DNA of 64,000 nucleotides from Streptomyces chrestomyceticus JCM 4735. GTDB taxonomy: Bacteria; Actinomycetota; Actinomycetes; Streptomycetales; Streptomycetaceae. Made by a program: the position numbers and the translations under genes. The stretch spans positions 3,348,001-3,412,000 of the forward strand of contig NZ_BHZC01000001.1 of NCBI RefSeq assembly GCF_003865135.1. The letters run 5' to 3'. The notes beneath the pieces were generated by a model. That model was given only the letters and a program-made list of their open reading frames with translations. It was not told the DNA's origin and searched no databases. Shown here piece by piece: positions 25,290-33,502 of this stretch (within the stretch, counting starts at the first letter, position 1; each line of letters opens with the position of its first letter).

Positions 25290-27980
25290 CTGTCTACGTT
25301 CCGAGACCTCGGGATCCTTCCCGAAACCGCCGAAGCCCTTGAGGCCGTCGGCATCACGTCCCCCTTCCCCATCCAGGAGATGACGCTCCCGGTGGCCCTC
25401 GCGGGCTCCGACGTCATCGGCCAGGCCAAGACCGGCACCGGCAAGACCCTGGGATTCGGCCTCCCGCTGCTGGAGCGCGTCACCGTCCCCGCGGACGTCG
25501 AGGCGGGCCGGGCCAAGCCCGAGCAGCTCACCGAGGCCCCGCAGGCCCTCGTGGTGGTTCCCACCCGCGAGCTGTGCCAGCAGGTCACCAACGACCTCCT
25601 GACCGCCGGCAAGGTCCGTAACGTACGGGTGCTGTCGATCTACGGCGGCCGGGCGTACGAGCCCCAGGTCGAGGCCCTGAAGAAGGGCGTCGACGTGGTC
25701 GTCGGCACCCCGGGCCGGCTGCTGGACCTGGCGGGCCAGAAGAAGCTGAACCTCTCGCACGTCAAGGCGCTCGTCCTGGACGAGGCCGACGAGATGCTGG
25801 ACCTCGGCTTCCTGCCGGACGTCGAGCGCATCATCAACATGCTGCCGGTCCGCCGCCAGACCATGCTGTTCTCCGCGACCATGCCGGGCGCGGTCATCGG
25901 CCTGGCCCGCCGCTACATGTCGCAGCCCACGCACATCCGCGCCGCCGCGCCGGACGACGAGGGCCAGACCGTCGCCAACATCAAGCAGCACGTCTTCCGC
26001 GCGCACTCGATGGACAAGCCGGAGATGGTCTCCCGCATCCTGCAGTCGAACGGCCGCGGCCTCGCGATGATCTTCTGCCGTACGAAGCGGACCGCCGCCG
26101 ACATCGCCGACCAGCTCGCGCGCCGCGGCTTCGCCTCCGGCGCGGTCCACGGCGACCTCGGCCAGGGCGCGCGCGAGCAGGCGCTCCGCGCGTTCCGCAA
26201 CGGCAAGGTCGACGTGCTGGTCTGCACCGACGTCGCCGCCCGCGGCATCGACGTCGAGGGCGTGACGCATGTCGTCAACTACCAGTCCCCCGAGGACGAG
26301 AAGACCTACCTGCACCGGATCGGCCGGACCGGCCGCGCGGGTGCCAAGGGCATCGCGATCACGCTGGTCGACTGGGACGACATCCCGCGCTGGAAGCTGA
26401 TCAACAAGGCGCTGGACCTGCCGTTCGACGAGCCGGAGGAGACGTACTCCACCTCCGCGCACCTCTACGAGCTGCTGGAGATCCCCGAGGGCACGACCGG
26501 TGTCCTGCCGCGCGCGGAGCGCAAGCGGGCCGGGCTGGCGGCCGAAGAGGTCGAGGACCTGGGCGAGACCGGCGGCCGCGGCCGCGGTCCGCGCCGGGGC
26601 GCGCCCGCCGTCGAGGAGGAGCGCCCGAGCCGCAGCCGTACGCCGCGCCAGCGTCGGCGCACGCGGGGCGGCGCGCTGGTGGACGGGGTGGACGGGGTGG
26701 ACGCCCCCGAGACGTCCGGTACGTCCGGCGCGCCCGAGGATGGTGCCCCCGCCACCGACGGGCCGCGCCAGCCGCGCCGTCGTCGCCGTACGCGCGGCGG
26801 ATCCGGCAACGCGCCGGCCGCCGTGACGCCGGCCCGTGACCAGGCGGCACCGGCCGCCGAAACCGTCGCGTCCGAGGCCGCGCAGACCGCTGACGCCACC
26901 GCGGCGCCGTCGAAGCCGCGCCGCCGCCGTACGCGGGGCGGTGCGAACTCCGCCGCCAAGGCGGAGACGGCCCGCACTGCGGCGGCCACTGCCGTGGACA
27001 CGGTCGAGGGCCCCACCGGGACCGTCAAGGTTCCGGCGCAGGCCACCGCCGAGGCGCCGGTCGCCGCGGAAGCCCCGGCCGTCACCGAGCCGGCCGTCAC
27101 CGAGCCGGTCGCGGACGAGGCGCCCGTTAAGCCGCGCCGCCGGACGCGCAGCGCCAAGCCCGCGGCGGAAGCCGTCGTGGAGACGGTGGAGAGCGCGGAG
27201 CCGGCCGCCGTGGCCGAGACGGCCGCCGTGGCCGAGCCGGTCGCGGACGAGGCCCCGGCCAAGCCCCGCCGTACCCGCAAGACGGCCGCCGCCAAGAAGG
27301 CCGAGGCCGCCGTGGAGACGGTCGAGGCCGCCGAGCCGGTCGCGGACGAGGCCCCGGCCAAGCCGCGCCGCACCCGTAAGACGGCCGCCACCAAGAAGGC
27401 CGAAGCCGCCGTGGAGACGGTCGAGGGTGCCGAGGTCGTCGCGGACGAGGCCCCGGCCAAGCCCCGCCGTACGCGCAAGACGGCGGCCGCCAAGGCTGCC
27501 GAGGAGGCGGCGGAGAGCGCGGAGCCGGTCGCGGACGAGGCGCCCGCCAAGCCCCGCCGTACCCGCAAGACCGCCGCCACCAAGAAGGCCGAAGCCACGG
27601 TCGACACGGCCGAAGGCACCGAGGCCGTGGCCGACGAAGCCCCGGCCAAGCCGCGCCGTACCCGCAAGACCGCCGCCACCAAGAAGGCGGAGGCCGCGGT
27701 GGACGCCGCGGAGACCGTCGCGGACGAGGCGGCCGCCAAGCCGCGCCGCACCCGCAAGACGGCGGCCAAGAAGGCCACGGCGGAGGCCCCTGCGGCCGAC
27801 GCCGGTACGGCTGCGGAGGACGACGCGCCCGCCAAGCCGCGCCGTGCTCGTAAGACGGCCGCGAAGGCCGAGGCGGCCCCGGCCGCCGACGCCGCCGCGG
27901 ACGAGGCCCCGGCCAAGCCGCGCCGCACCCGCAAGACGGCCACGAAGAAGGCCACGGCGGAGGCCCCGGCCGAGGGCTGA
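25290..27980 (+). CDS. DEAD-box ATP-dependent RNA helicase with repetitive basic tail
   Basis: About 896 residues. All helicase motifs are present: FPIQEMTLPVAL (Q motif), AKTGTGKT near residue 48, PTRELCQQV, TPGRLLDL, VLDEADEM near 161, FSATMP near 193, DVAARGIDV and HRIGRTGRAG near 342. It unwinds RNA during ribosome assembly or mRNA turnover. Beyond residue 420 the tail is RGG/RRRTRGG-rich and then a nine-copy Lys/Arg/Ala/Glu repeat. The start is unusual: conserved sequence begins TFRDLGILPETAEALE, yet the nearest in-frame codon with a fitting ribosome-binding site (GAAGAGG, 7-nt gap) is CTG at 25290. The nearest GTG is at 25227, with poor spacing. It is the likely counterpart of mycobacterial deaD. 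Confidence 0.92.
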   Translation: MSTFRDLGILPETAEALEAVGITSPFPIQEMTLPVALAGSDVIGQAKTGTGKTLGFGLPLLERVTVPADVEAGRAKPEQLTEAPQALVVVPTRELCQQVTNDLLTAGKVRNVRVLSIYGGRAYEPQVEALKKGVDVVVGTPGRLLDLAGQKKLNLSHVKALVLDEADEMLDLGFLPDVERIINMLPVRRQTMLFSATMPGAVIGLARRYMSQPTHIRAAAPDDEGQTVANIKQHVFRAHSMDKPEMVSRILQSNGRGLAMIFCRTKRTAADIADQLARRGFASGAVHGDLGQGAREQALRAFRNGKVDVLVCTDVAARGIDVEGVTHVVNYQSPEDEKTYLHRIGRTGRAGAKGIAITLVDWDDIPRWKLINKALDLPFDEPEETYSTSAHLYELLEIPEGTTGVLPRAERKRAGLAAEEVEDLGETGGRGRGPRRGAPAVEEERPSRSRTPRQRRRTRGGALVDGVDGVDAPETSGTSGAPEDGAPATDGPRQPRRRRRTRGGSGNAPAAVTPARDQAAPAAETVASEAAQTADATAAPSKPRRRRTRGGANSAAKAETARTAAATAVDTVEGPTGTVKVPAQATAEAPVAAEAPAVTEPAVTEPVADEAPVKPRRRTRSAKPAAEAVVETVESAEPAAVAETAAVAEPVADEAPAKPRRTRKTAAAKKAEAAVETVEAAEPVADEAPAKPRRTRKTAATKKAEAAVETVEGAEVVADEAPAKPRRTRKTAAAKAAEEAAESAEPVADEAPAKPRRTRKTAATKKAEATVDTAEGTEAVADEAPAKPRRTRKTAATKKAEAAVDAAETVADEAAAKPRRTRKTAAKKATAEAPAADAGTAAEDDAPAKPRRARKTAAKAEAAPAADAAADEAPAKPRRTRKTATKKATAEAPAEG
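27108..27977 (+). repeat. in-frame repeats encoding the helicase tail
   Basis: Nine imperfect copies of a unit of about 26-44 codons with the core VADEAPAKPRRTRKTAA, joined by Lys/Ala/Glu-rich linkers. Each copy alternates an acidic half (ADEA, ETVE) with a basic half (KPRRTRK). DNA-level similarity between copies is high, so copy number probably varies between strains by recombination or slippage. Confidence 0.9.
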
Positions 27981-27991
27981 TCCCGACCGTA

Positions 27992-28031
27992 CGACGGCCC
28001 GGTTCCCGCACAGGCGGGGGCCGGGCCGTCG
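27992..28031 (+). terminator. hairpin terminator after the helicase gene
   Basis: 11-bp stem CGACGGCCCGG / CCGGGCCGTCG with an 18-nt loop, 11 bp after the helicase stop. The right arm merges into the first unit of the following tandem repeat. Confidence 0.72.
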
Positions 28032-28226
28032 GCGTGTGCGGGGCCGGGGTGTCGGTGGATGCGGGGGCGGATCGTCGGCGTGCGGAGCCGGTTCGTCGGC
28101 GGGTGGGGAGCCGGGCCGTCGGCGTGCGTGAGACCGGATCCTCGGCGTACGCGGAGCCGAGCCACCGGCATGCGTGAGGCCGGATCCTCGGTGGATACGT
28201 AGCCGGTTCATCGGCGAATGCGCCCG
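28019..28226. repeat. degenerate 23-bp tandem repeat, about nine copies
   Basis: Consecutive units approximate GGNYCGTCGGCGTGCGNG followed by AGCC; lengths vary from 21 to 26 bp. Examples start GGATCGTCGGCGTGCGGAG, GGTTCGTCGGCGGGTGGGG and GGGCCGTCGGCGTGCGTGA. The array fills nearly the whole space between the helicase and the next hydrolase gene and codes for nothing convincing. Confidence 0.75.
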
Positions 28227-28264
28227 CGCGCGGTGGCTTCCCGGGCCCCGGATAGCCTCGTTCC

Positions 28265-29122
28265 ATGAGCAGGCCGCCCACCCTCACCTTGCCCCCGTGC
28301 GCCCGCGCGCGCCGACTCGTCACCACGCGCGGTGAGTTCGCCGTGCACGATGCCCGGCCCGACGGGACTCCCGCCGGGACCGCGCTGCTCGTGCCGGGGT
28401 TCACGGGCAGCAAGGAGGACTTCATCGCCCTCCTGGCACCACTGGCCGCCGCGGGGTTCCGGGTGGTGGCCGTGGACGGCCGCGGTCAGCACGAGTCACC
28501 CGGGCCACGTGACGAATCCGCTTACGCACAGGGCGAGTTGGCACAGGACGTGGCCGCTCAGGCCCGCGCCCTGGGCGACGGCCCGGTGCACCTCCTCGGG
28601 CACTCCCTCGGCGGTCTCCTCACCCGGGCCGCCGTCCTGCGCGACCCGGCGCCCTTCCGTTCCCTGACCGTCATGAGTTCGGGCCCGGCCGCCATCGCCG
28701 CGTCCCAGCAGGCCCGCGTACGGATGCTCATCGACGCCCTCGGGACGCTGGACATGCAGGCGGTGTGGCTGGCCATGCGCGAGCTGGACCCGCCGGAGGC
28801 CGAGGACGCGGCCACCCCGCCGGAGATCGGCGCCTTCCTCCACCAGCGCTGGATGAACACCGTCCCGGAGCAGTTGGTCGCCACCGGGCGGCAGATGGTG
28901 TCGGAACCGGACCGGGTGGCGGAGCTGGCCGCCGTACCGCTGCCCAAGCACGTCGTGTCGGGCACCGTCGACTACGCGTGGCCGGTGCCGGAGATGGACG
29001 CGATGGCCGCACGGCTGGGAGCCCGGCGTACGGTCGTCGAGGGCGCGGAGCACTCCCCCAACGTGGAACGTCCGGCCGAGACGGCGGCGGCACTCGCGGA
29101 GTTCTGGCACAGCACCGACTGA
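28265..29122 (+). CDS. alpha/beta-hydrolase
   Basis: 285 residues. Core features: LLVPGFTGSKEDFIALLAPL (oxyanion region), nucleophile elbow GHSLGG near residue 113 and catalytic His in EGAEHSPNVERPAETA near 262. It resembles the lysophospholipase/chloroperoxidase-type cytosolic hydrolases. The substrate is unknown. It starts with ATG at 28265 directly after the tandem repeat, with only a weak ribosome-binding site, and converges with the NYN gene. Confidence 0.88.
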   Translation: MSRPPTLTLPPCARARRLVTTRGEFAVHDARPDGTPAGTALLVPGFTGSKEDFIALLAPLAAAGFRVVAVDGRGQHESPGPRDESAYAQGELAQDVAAQARALGDGPVHLLGHSLGGLLTRAAVLRDPAPFRSLTVMSSGPAAIAASQQARVRMLIDALGTLDMQAVWLAMRELDPPEAEDAATPPEIGAFLHQRWMNTVPEQLVATGRQMVSEPDRVAELAAVPLPKHVVSGTVDYAWPVPEMDAMAARLGARRTVVEGAEHSPNVERPAETAAALAEFWHSTD

Positions 29123-29257
29123 GCGGGGCGCGCGCCCCGGCGCGCGTCGTCACCGTACCTCCGCGAAGCCATCGACGCGCCCGAACGTACGACCTTCCGC
29201 CGTCCCGCACACCGGCCGCCGGAGCCTGCGCCCGCCGGTCGCCCGGTCTCCCGCCCC

Positions 29258-30208
29258 CTAACACTGCGCCTGTACGTGCTCCCAGAAGCCGTCCCGCAGC
29301 ACCCGCCGCAGGTCCGCGTGCCCGCGCAACGAGTGGTGCAGCAGCGCCTCGGCGGCCGTCAGCAGCTCCTGGTCGACGGCGCCCGGCAGGTACGGGTGGC
29401 CGGGCAGCAGCTCGGTGACCCAGGGGACGCCGCGTTCACCCAGCCATCGCGCGGCGACCCGCGCGCCGACGAAGCGCACCTCGTCGCGCGTGGGCGCCGT
29501 GCCGCCGTTGCCGGTGCCGTCGGCCGCCGCGTCCCCGTGATCGGGCGGGACGACGGCCCGCCGGGTCACGTACGGCTTGCAGAACTCCAGGTCGAAGGTG
29601 CGCTGGCTGTCGACCTCCCACAGCAGCGGCTCGGCCTGGTTGCGCCCGCCGACCGCCTCGATGCCCCACAGGTGGACCCGAGCGCCGTACCCCTGCGCGG
29701 CCTCCACCGCCGAGACCAGGTCCTCGTCGCCGCCGATCAGGACCGCGTCGCTGATCGCGCGGTGCCGGGCCAGCGACTCCAGGTCGGAGCGGATCAGCGA
29801 GTCGACGCCCTTCTGCTGGTTGTTGGCGTTCAGGTTGCCGAGCCGCACCTTGACGTCCGGCAGCTCGGCGACGCGCTGCTGCTCCATGGTGTGGATGCGG
29901 CGCCGGGCGCCGTCGTACCAGTACACGCGCAGCAGCCGGCTGTCCGGGAAGATCGTGCGGGCCTTGTCGATGAACGCCTCGATGAGGCCCTCGGCGTCCA
30001 GCTCGAAGGCCCGGCGGTCCTCCGTCCCGGCGACCAGCCGCCCGGCGGCGGCGTACACATAGCCCGCGTCGACGAAGGCCGCGTGGGTGGACGGGGTGGT
30101 GGCGACCTCGGCGAGCACCCGCGTGAGCAGCTCGTTGGTGCGCTCGATCCGCGCGAGCACCGCGGTGAGGTCGGGAGAGGGGCCGGTGGGCCGGGCGTCG
30201 TCGTTCAT
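29258..30208 (-). CDS. NYN-domain (PIN-like) ribonuclease-fold protein
   Basis: 316 residues. A short N-terminal helix precedes an NYN/LabA-type PIN-like domain: AAFVDAGYVYAAAGRL with the first acidic residue, KGVDSLIRSDLESLA, then SDAVLIGGDEDLVSAVEAA and GYGARVHLWGIEA. The Asp residues form the metal site of this nuclease fold. The C-terminal 80 residues hold a small helical domain. NYN proteins process or degrade RNA; the target is unknown. It starts with ATG at 30208 and is divergent from the 50-residue gene. Confidence 0.87.
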   Translation of the reverse strand: MNDDARPTGPSPDLTAVLARIERTNELLTRVLAEVATTPSTHAAFVDAGYVYAAAGRLVAGTEDRRAFELDAEGLIEAFIDKARTIFPDSRLLRVYWYDGARRRIHTMEQQRVAELPDVKVRLGNLNANNQQKGVDSLIRSDLESLARHRAISDAVLIGGDEDLVSAVEAAQGYGARVHLWGIEAVGGRNQAEPLLWEVDSQRTFDLEFCKPYVTRRAVVPPDHGDAAADGTGNGGTAPTRDEVRFVGARVAARWLGERGVPWVTELLPGHPYLPGAVDQELLTAAEALLHHSLRGHADLRRVLRDGFWEHVQAQC

Positions 30209-30419
30209 ACGGGCCCATTGTCCGGCCGGTCACTCAGCGCGCACAACCGCTCTCACTACCCACCAGTACTTAGACGGCCGAAAATTTTCTTTAGCGTAGG
30301 GAATGATTGCAGGGAGCATGTCGTTGTACCCACTGGGAACGCAGGGCACCGTCGCCCCGTGAGTACCCCGTACAACAGCAAAGTTCTCCGCAGGAGGATC
30401 AGACGAAGGGAGAAGCCTT

Positions 30420-30572
30420 ATGCGCTTCGAGATCATGCGCCTGGACGATGTCGACGGCACCGCCGTGGACAGCACCGTCGTGGACGCCGCCTCCGTCAAC
30501 CGGATCGTGCAGCAGGCCGCCGCAGTCGGCCAGCGCATCTACATCCGCCCAGCCGATACCGCCGCCCGATGA
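30420..30572 (+). CDS. conserved small hypothetical protein (50 residues)
   Basis: Begins MRFEIMRLDDVDG and ends RIYIRPADTAAR. An AGGAGGATC sequence lies 27 bases upstream and AAGGGAGAAG just before the ATG, a strong ribosome-binding site. Codon bias is typical of real genes, and I recall near-identical short proteins in other Streptomyces. No cysteine, signal or membrane segment. A terminator follows 54 bp later. Upstream, 30290-30310 is unusually AT-rich (AAAATTTTCTTTAG), suiting a strong promoter. Function unknown. Confidence 0.78.
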   Translation: MRFEIMRLDDVDGTAVDSTVVDAASVNRIVQQAAAVGQRIYIRPADTAAR

Positions 30573-30625
30573 CGCACACACCGCGTCACTCATGAGCGCG
30601 TGACGCGCCCATGTCCGGCGCACGG

Positions 30626-30660
30626 AGCGCCCCGCACGAAACCTTTCGCGCGGGGCGCTT
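30626..30660 (+). terminator. hairpin terminator after the 50-residue gene
   Basis: 10-bp stem AGCGCCCCGC / GCGGGGCGCT with a 14-nt loop, followed by TTCG. Its position 54 bp after the stop makes the small gene a self-contained transcription unit. Confidence 0.72.
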
Positions 30661-30768
30661 CGCGCGTCCGGGCCCAGCCGGGCGCGCGGGACCGCCGAAG
30701 GCCCGCCGGCCCGGCCGCTCGGCTGCCCGACCGGCCGACCACCCGGCCGCCGTACGCAATCGCTCAGC

Positions 30769-31374
30769 TCACCCGCCGCGTACGACCTGCATGACGCCGT
30801 TGATGATCTGCTGCACCGCGAGCGCGGAGAGCATCATGCCCGCCAGCCGGGTCACCAGCACCACCCCGCCGTCCTTGATCACCCGGATGATGACCAGCGA
30901 GAAGCGCATCACCAGGTAGAGCACCACATGGATGGCGGCGATCGCCGCCCACACCGACAGCTCACCGCTGACCCCGTCCGCGTGCTGCACCGCGAGGATC
31001 ACCGAGACGATGGCGCCCGGCCCCGCCAGCAGCGGCATACCCAGGGGCACCAGCGCCACATTGACGTCCTTGGTCTGGGTGGGCTGTTCCGACTTGCCGG
31101 TCAGCAGGCTGAGCGCGACGAGCAGGAGCAGTAGCCCGCCCGCGATCATCAGGGCGGGCGGGGTGATGTGCAGCCGGCCGAGGATCTGCTCACCGAAGAG
31201 ACCGAAGACGGCGATGACGCAGAACGCGACGGTGGCCGCCTGCCAGGCCATCTTCCGCTGCACCTTGGCGGGACGGCCGGAGCTGAGGGCGAGGAAGATC
31301 GGGATGATCCCGGGCGGGTCCATGATCACGAAAAGGGTGACGAAGAGCGTACTGAAGACAGCGAAGTCGAACAC
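30769..31374 (-). CDS. MarC/UPF0056 family membrane protein
   Basis: 201 residues with six membrane helices. Family landmarks are FVIMDPPGIIPIFLAL near the N-terminus, IAGGLLLLLVALSLL, and VALVPLGMPLLAGPGAIVSV in the second half. MarC-type proteins are widespread inner-membrane proteins whose substrate is unsettled; they were once thought to affect multiple antibiotic resistance. I chose the GTG at 31374 (VFDFAVFSTLF) because length then matches the family; longer frames upstream have no ribosome-binding site. Confidence 0.9.
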   Translation of the reverse strand: MFDFAVFSTLFVTLFVIMDPPGIIPIFLALSSGRPAKVQRKMAWQAATVAFCVIAVFGLFGEQILGRLHITPPALMIAGGLLLLLVALSLLTGKSEQPTQTKDVNVALVPLGMPLLAGPGAIVSVILAVQHADGVSGELSVWAAIAAIHVVLYLVMRFSLVIIRVIKDGGVVLVTRLAGMMLSALAVQQIINGVMQVVRGG

Positions 31375-31461
31375 AGTGATGGCCTTGCGAGAGGTGGTAC
31401 GAGAGAGCGGTGTGACGAGAGGGGAAAAAGAAGAGGGTGGTGAGAGGGAGGGAGCGCGCAG

Positions 31462-31485
31462 GCTCACGCGCGCGGGCGCGTGAGC
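31462..31485 (-). terminator. hairpin between the PHP and MarC genes
   Basis: Perfect 10-bp stem GCTCACGCGC / GCGCGTGAGC with a GCGG loop, about 110 bp downstream of the PHP gene stop and upstream of marC on the same strand. It may end the PHP transcript or structure the marC leader. Confidence 0.5.
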
Positions 31486-31597
31486 GGGCGGGAGCGGCCC
31501 GGACAGGGCGCGGCGGGAGGATCACCCGCCGGCCGGAGCACGAACGTGCCCGTCCGGCCGGTACGGGAACCTGCCCGCCGGCCGGAGCGCGGTACGG

Positions 31598-32452
31598 TCA
31601 GCCGCCCGCGCCGGGAACGGGGAAGGCGCCGAAGGCACGGCGCACGATCTCGCCGTATATCTCGGGGTCGGTGGTGTACTCACCGAGCGCGACGGTCTTG
31701 CGGCTGCCGTGGTAGTCGCTGGAACCGGTGGTCAGCAGACCGAGGTCGGCGGCGAGTCCGCGCAGCCGGGACCGCGCGGCGTCGTCGTGGTCCATGTGGT
31801 CCACCTCGACGCCGTCCAGCCCTGCCGCCGCCAGCTCGGCGATGACGTTCTCGGGCACGGTCCGCCCGCGCTTGACCGCCATCGGGTGGGCGAAGACCGT
31901 CACCCCGCCCGCGGCCTTGACCAGCCGGACCGCGTCGAACGGGTCCAGTTCGTGCTTGTCGACGTAGGCCCGGCCGTCGTTGGCGAGCCACTGCGGCGTG
32001 AAGGCGTCGGAGACGGTCTCGACGACGCCCAGTTCCACCATCGCGGCGGCCACGTGCGGCCGCCCCACGGCGCCGTCCCCGGCGATCCGCGCCACCTGTT
32101 CCCAGGTGATCGGGACACCCAGTTCGCGCAGCTTGGCGACCATGCCGCGGGCCCGCGGCACCCGGTCGTCGCGGACCAGTTCGCGCTCCCGGGCCAGCTC
32201 GGGCTCCTCGGGGTCGAACAGGTAGGCCAGCATGTGCATGCTCACCCCGCCGATCCGGCAGGACAGCTCGGCACCGGTGACCAGTGTGAGCCCCTCGGGC
32301 AGCGCGTCCCGGGCCTCGGCGTATCCGCCCACGGAGTCGTGGTCGGTCAGCGCGACGACGTCCAGCCCGGCAGCGGCGGCGTTGCGCACCAGCTCGGCGG
32401 GGGTGTCCGTACCGTCGGAAGCAGTGGAGTGGGTGTGCAGATCGATGCGCAC
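31598..32452 (-). CDS. PHP-domain phosphoesterase
   Basis: 284 residues of the PHP family. The four histidine motifs are visible: MRIDLHTHSTASDG at the start, VVALTDHDSVGG, GVTVFAHPMAVKRG and TTGSSDYHGSRK. These bind a cluster of metal ions and hydrolyse phosphoesters; related single-domain proteins act on 3',5'-nucleoside bisphosphates (YciV/RnaAM-type) or histidinol phosphate. The start is GTG at 32452. No operon partner is closer than 220 bp. Confidence 0.9.
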   Translation of the reverse strand: MRIDLHTHSTASDGTDTPAELVRNAAAAGLDVVALTDHDSVGGYAEARDALPEGLTLVTGAELSCRIGGVSMHMLAYLFDPEEPELARERELVRDDRVPRARGMVAKLRELGVPITWEQVARIAGDGAVGRPHVAAAMVELGVVETVSDAFTPQWLANDGRAYVDKHELDPFDAVRLVKAAGGVTVFAHPMAVKRGRTVPENVIAELAAAGLDGVEVDHMDHDDAARSRLRGLAADLGLLTTGSSDYHGSRKTVALGEYTTDPEIYGEIVRRAFGAFPVPGAGG

Positions 32453-32674
32453 GACGCTGAACTCCAGACTGCTGCGGGGCCGGCCAGGGGACCTCAGAAG
32501 GATACCGGCCGCCCACCGACCCCTCGAACACGCGCCCGCGCGGGCTCCGTCACACCGTCGACCGCCGCCGGTCCCCTTGAGCGACCGCTTCCCGTACGGG
32601 TGAGCAGCCGCGCCACACGAGAAACCGCCTCGGCCCCGCCGGGCTCCGGAGAACCGGTCCCCGTCCGCCCACCC

Positions 32675-33313
32675 TCACGTCAACAACCGCGGCGACAGCG
32701 CCCCGCACGGCAGCAGATCGACCTCGGCGCCCGCGTCCCTCAGGTCGGTGAGGACCAGTTCGTCGTAGAGCAGCAGGCCCGACTCGGCGGGCCAGACCAC
32801 CGCCCACAGCCACAGCCCGCGCGCCTCCCCGGCGAAGACCGCCCGGTCCTCGGGGGCGCCTTCGACATGCCACAGCGGGGTCGGGCGCCCGGCCGCCAGC
32901 ACCTTCACGTGCGGCGGCTTGTTCACGCACATGTGCGGGCCGGGGTCGGGGCCGTCGATGCCCGCGTAGCGCGCGCCCAGGCCGACGCCCAGCTCCTCCG
33001 CGATCAGTAGCAGTTCACCGGGCCCGCCGAGCGGTCCGGGTCCCGAGCAGGCCACCGCGGTGGCGCGCCCGCCGCTGCGGTCGTCGCCCGCGCAGGACAC
33101 GCCCGTGAACAGCCAGCCGACGGGCAGCGGCCACGGCATCCACACCGGCACCCGGGCCCGGCGTACGACCACGGCCAGCGCCTCGACGCTGGGCGGGACG
33201 ACCGGTTGCAGCGGGTGCACGGTGCCGTGCACGCCGCACTGCCAGGAGTCGGCAAAGAGACCGGGCGCCCGCACCCGGCCACCGCACTTCGGGCAACTGG
33301 GTTCGCCCCTCAT
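32675..33313 (-). CDS. DUF6758 family protein with N-terminal zinc ribbon
   Basis: 212 residues. The N-terminus MRGEPSCPKCGGRVRAPG and a later WQCGVHG give a likely zinc-binding knuckle. The rest is a soluble domain rich in Trp and Pro (PVWMPWPLPVGWLFTGVS, WLWAVVWPAESGLLLYDEL). I recall this as the Streptomyces DUF6758 family of unknown function. It is divergent from the MFS gene across a 189-bp AT-richer space. Confidence 0.78.
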   Translation of the reverse strand: MRGEPSCPKCGGRVRAPGLFADSWQCGVHGTVHPLQPVVPPSVEALAVVVRRARVPVWMPWPLPVGWLFTGVSCAGDDRSGGRATAVACSGPGPLGGPGELLLIAEELGVGLGARYAGIDGPDPGPHMCVNKPPHVKVLAAGRPTPLWHVEGAPEDRAVFAGEARGLWLWAVVWPAESGLLLYDELVLTDLRDAGAEVDLLPCGALSPRLLT

Positions 33314-33502
33314 AGAGCCCCACGGTCCTCCCGGCCGGGCGCCGCGTCAAGGACGATCACCCATCCGGCGTCCCGGGCCGGTAGCCACGGCTCCCCGGCA
33401 ATGTAGTTGTAGCTTGCATTCTTTAGAGCGGCTAACTTATTGTGTGTAAACAACAACGTTCCAGCCACCGGCCAGCAGAACGAGCAGAAAGGGGACCACG
33501 GC

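Noticed and set aside
24909..28211. Extension of the ferritin-like protein reading frame upstream over the helicase gene
   Set aside because: The conserved protein starts METPDNAAH at 24908; the extension is antisense to the DEAD-box gene.
29124..29150. Palindrome GGGGCGCGCGCCCC between convergent genes
   Set aside because: No loop and no following tract, so a terminator call is not supported.
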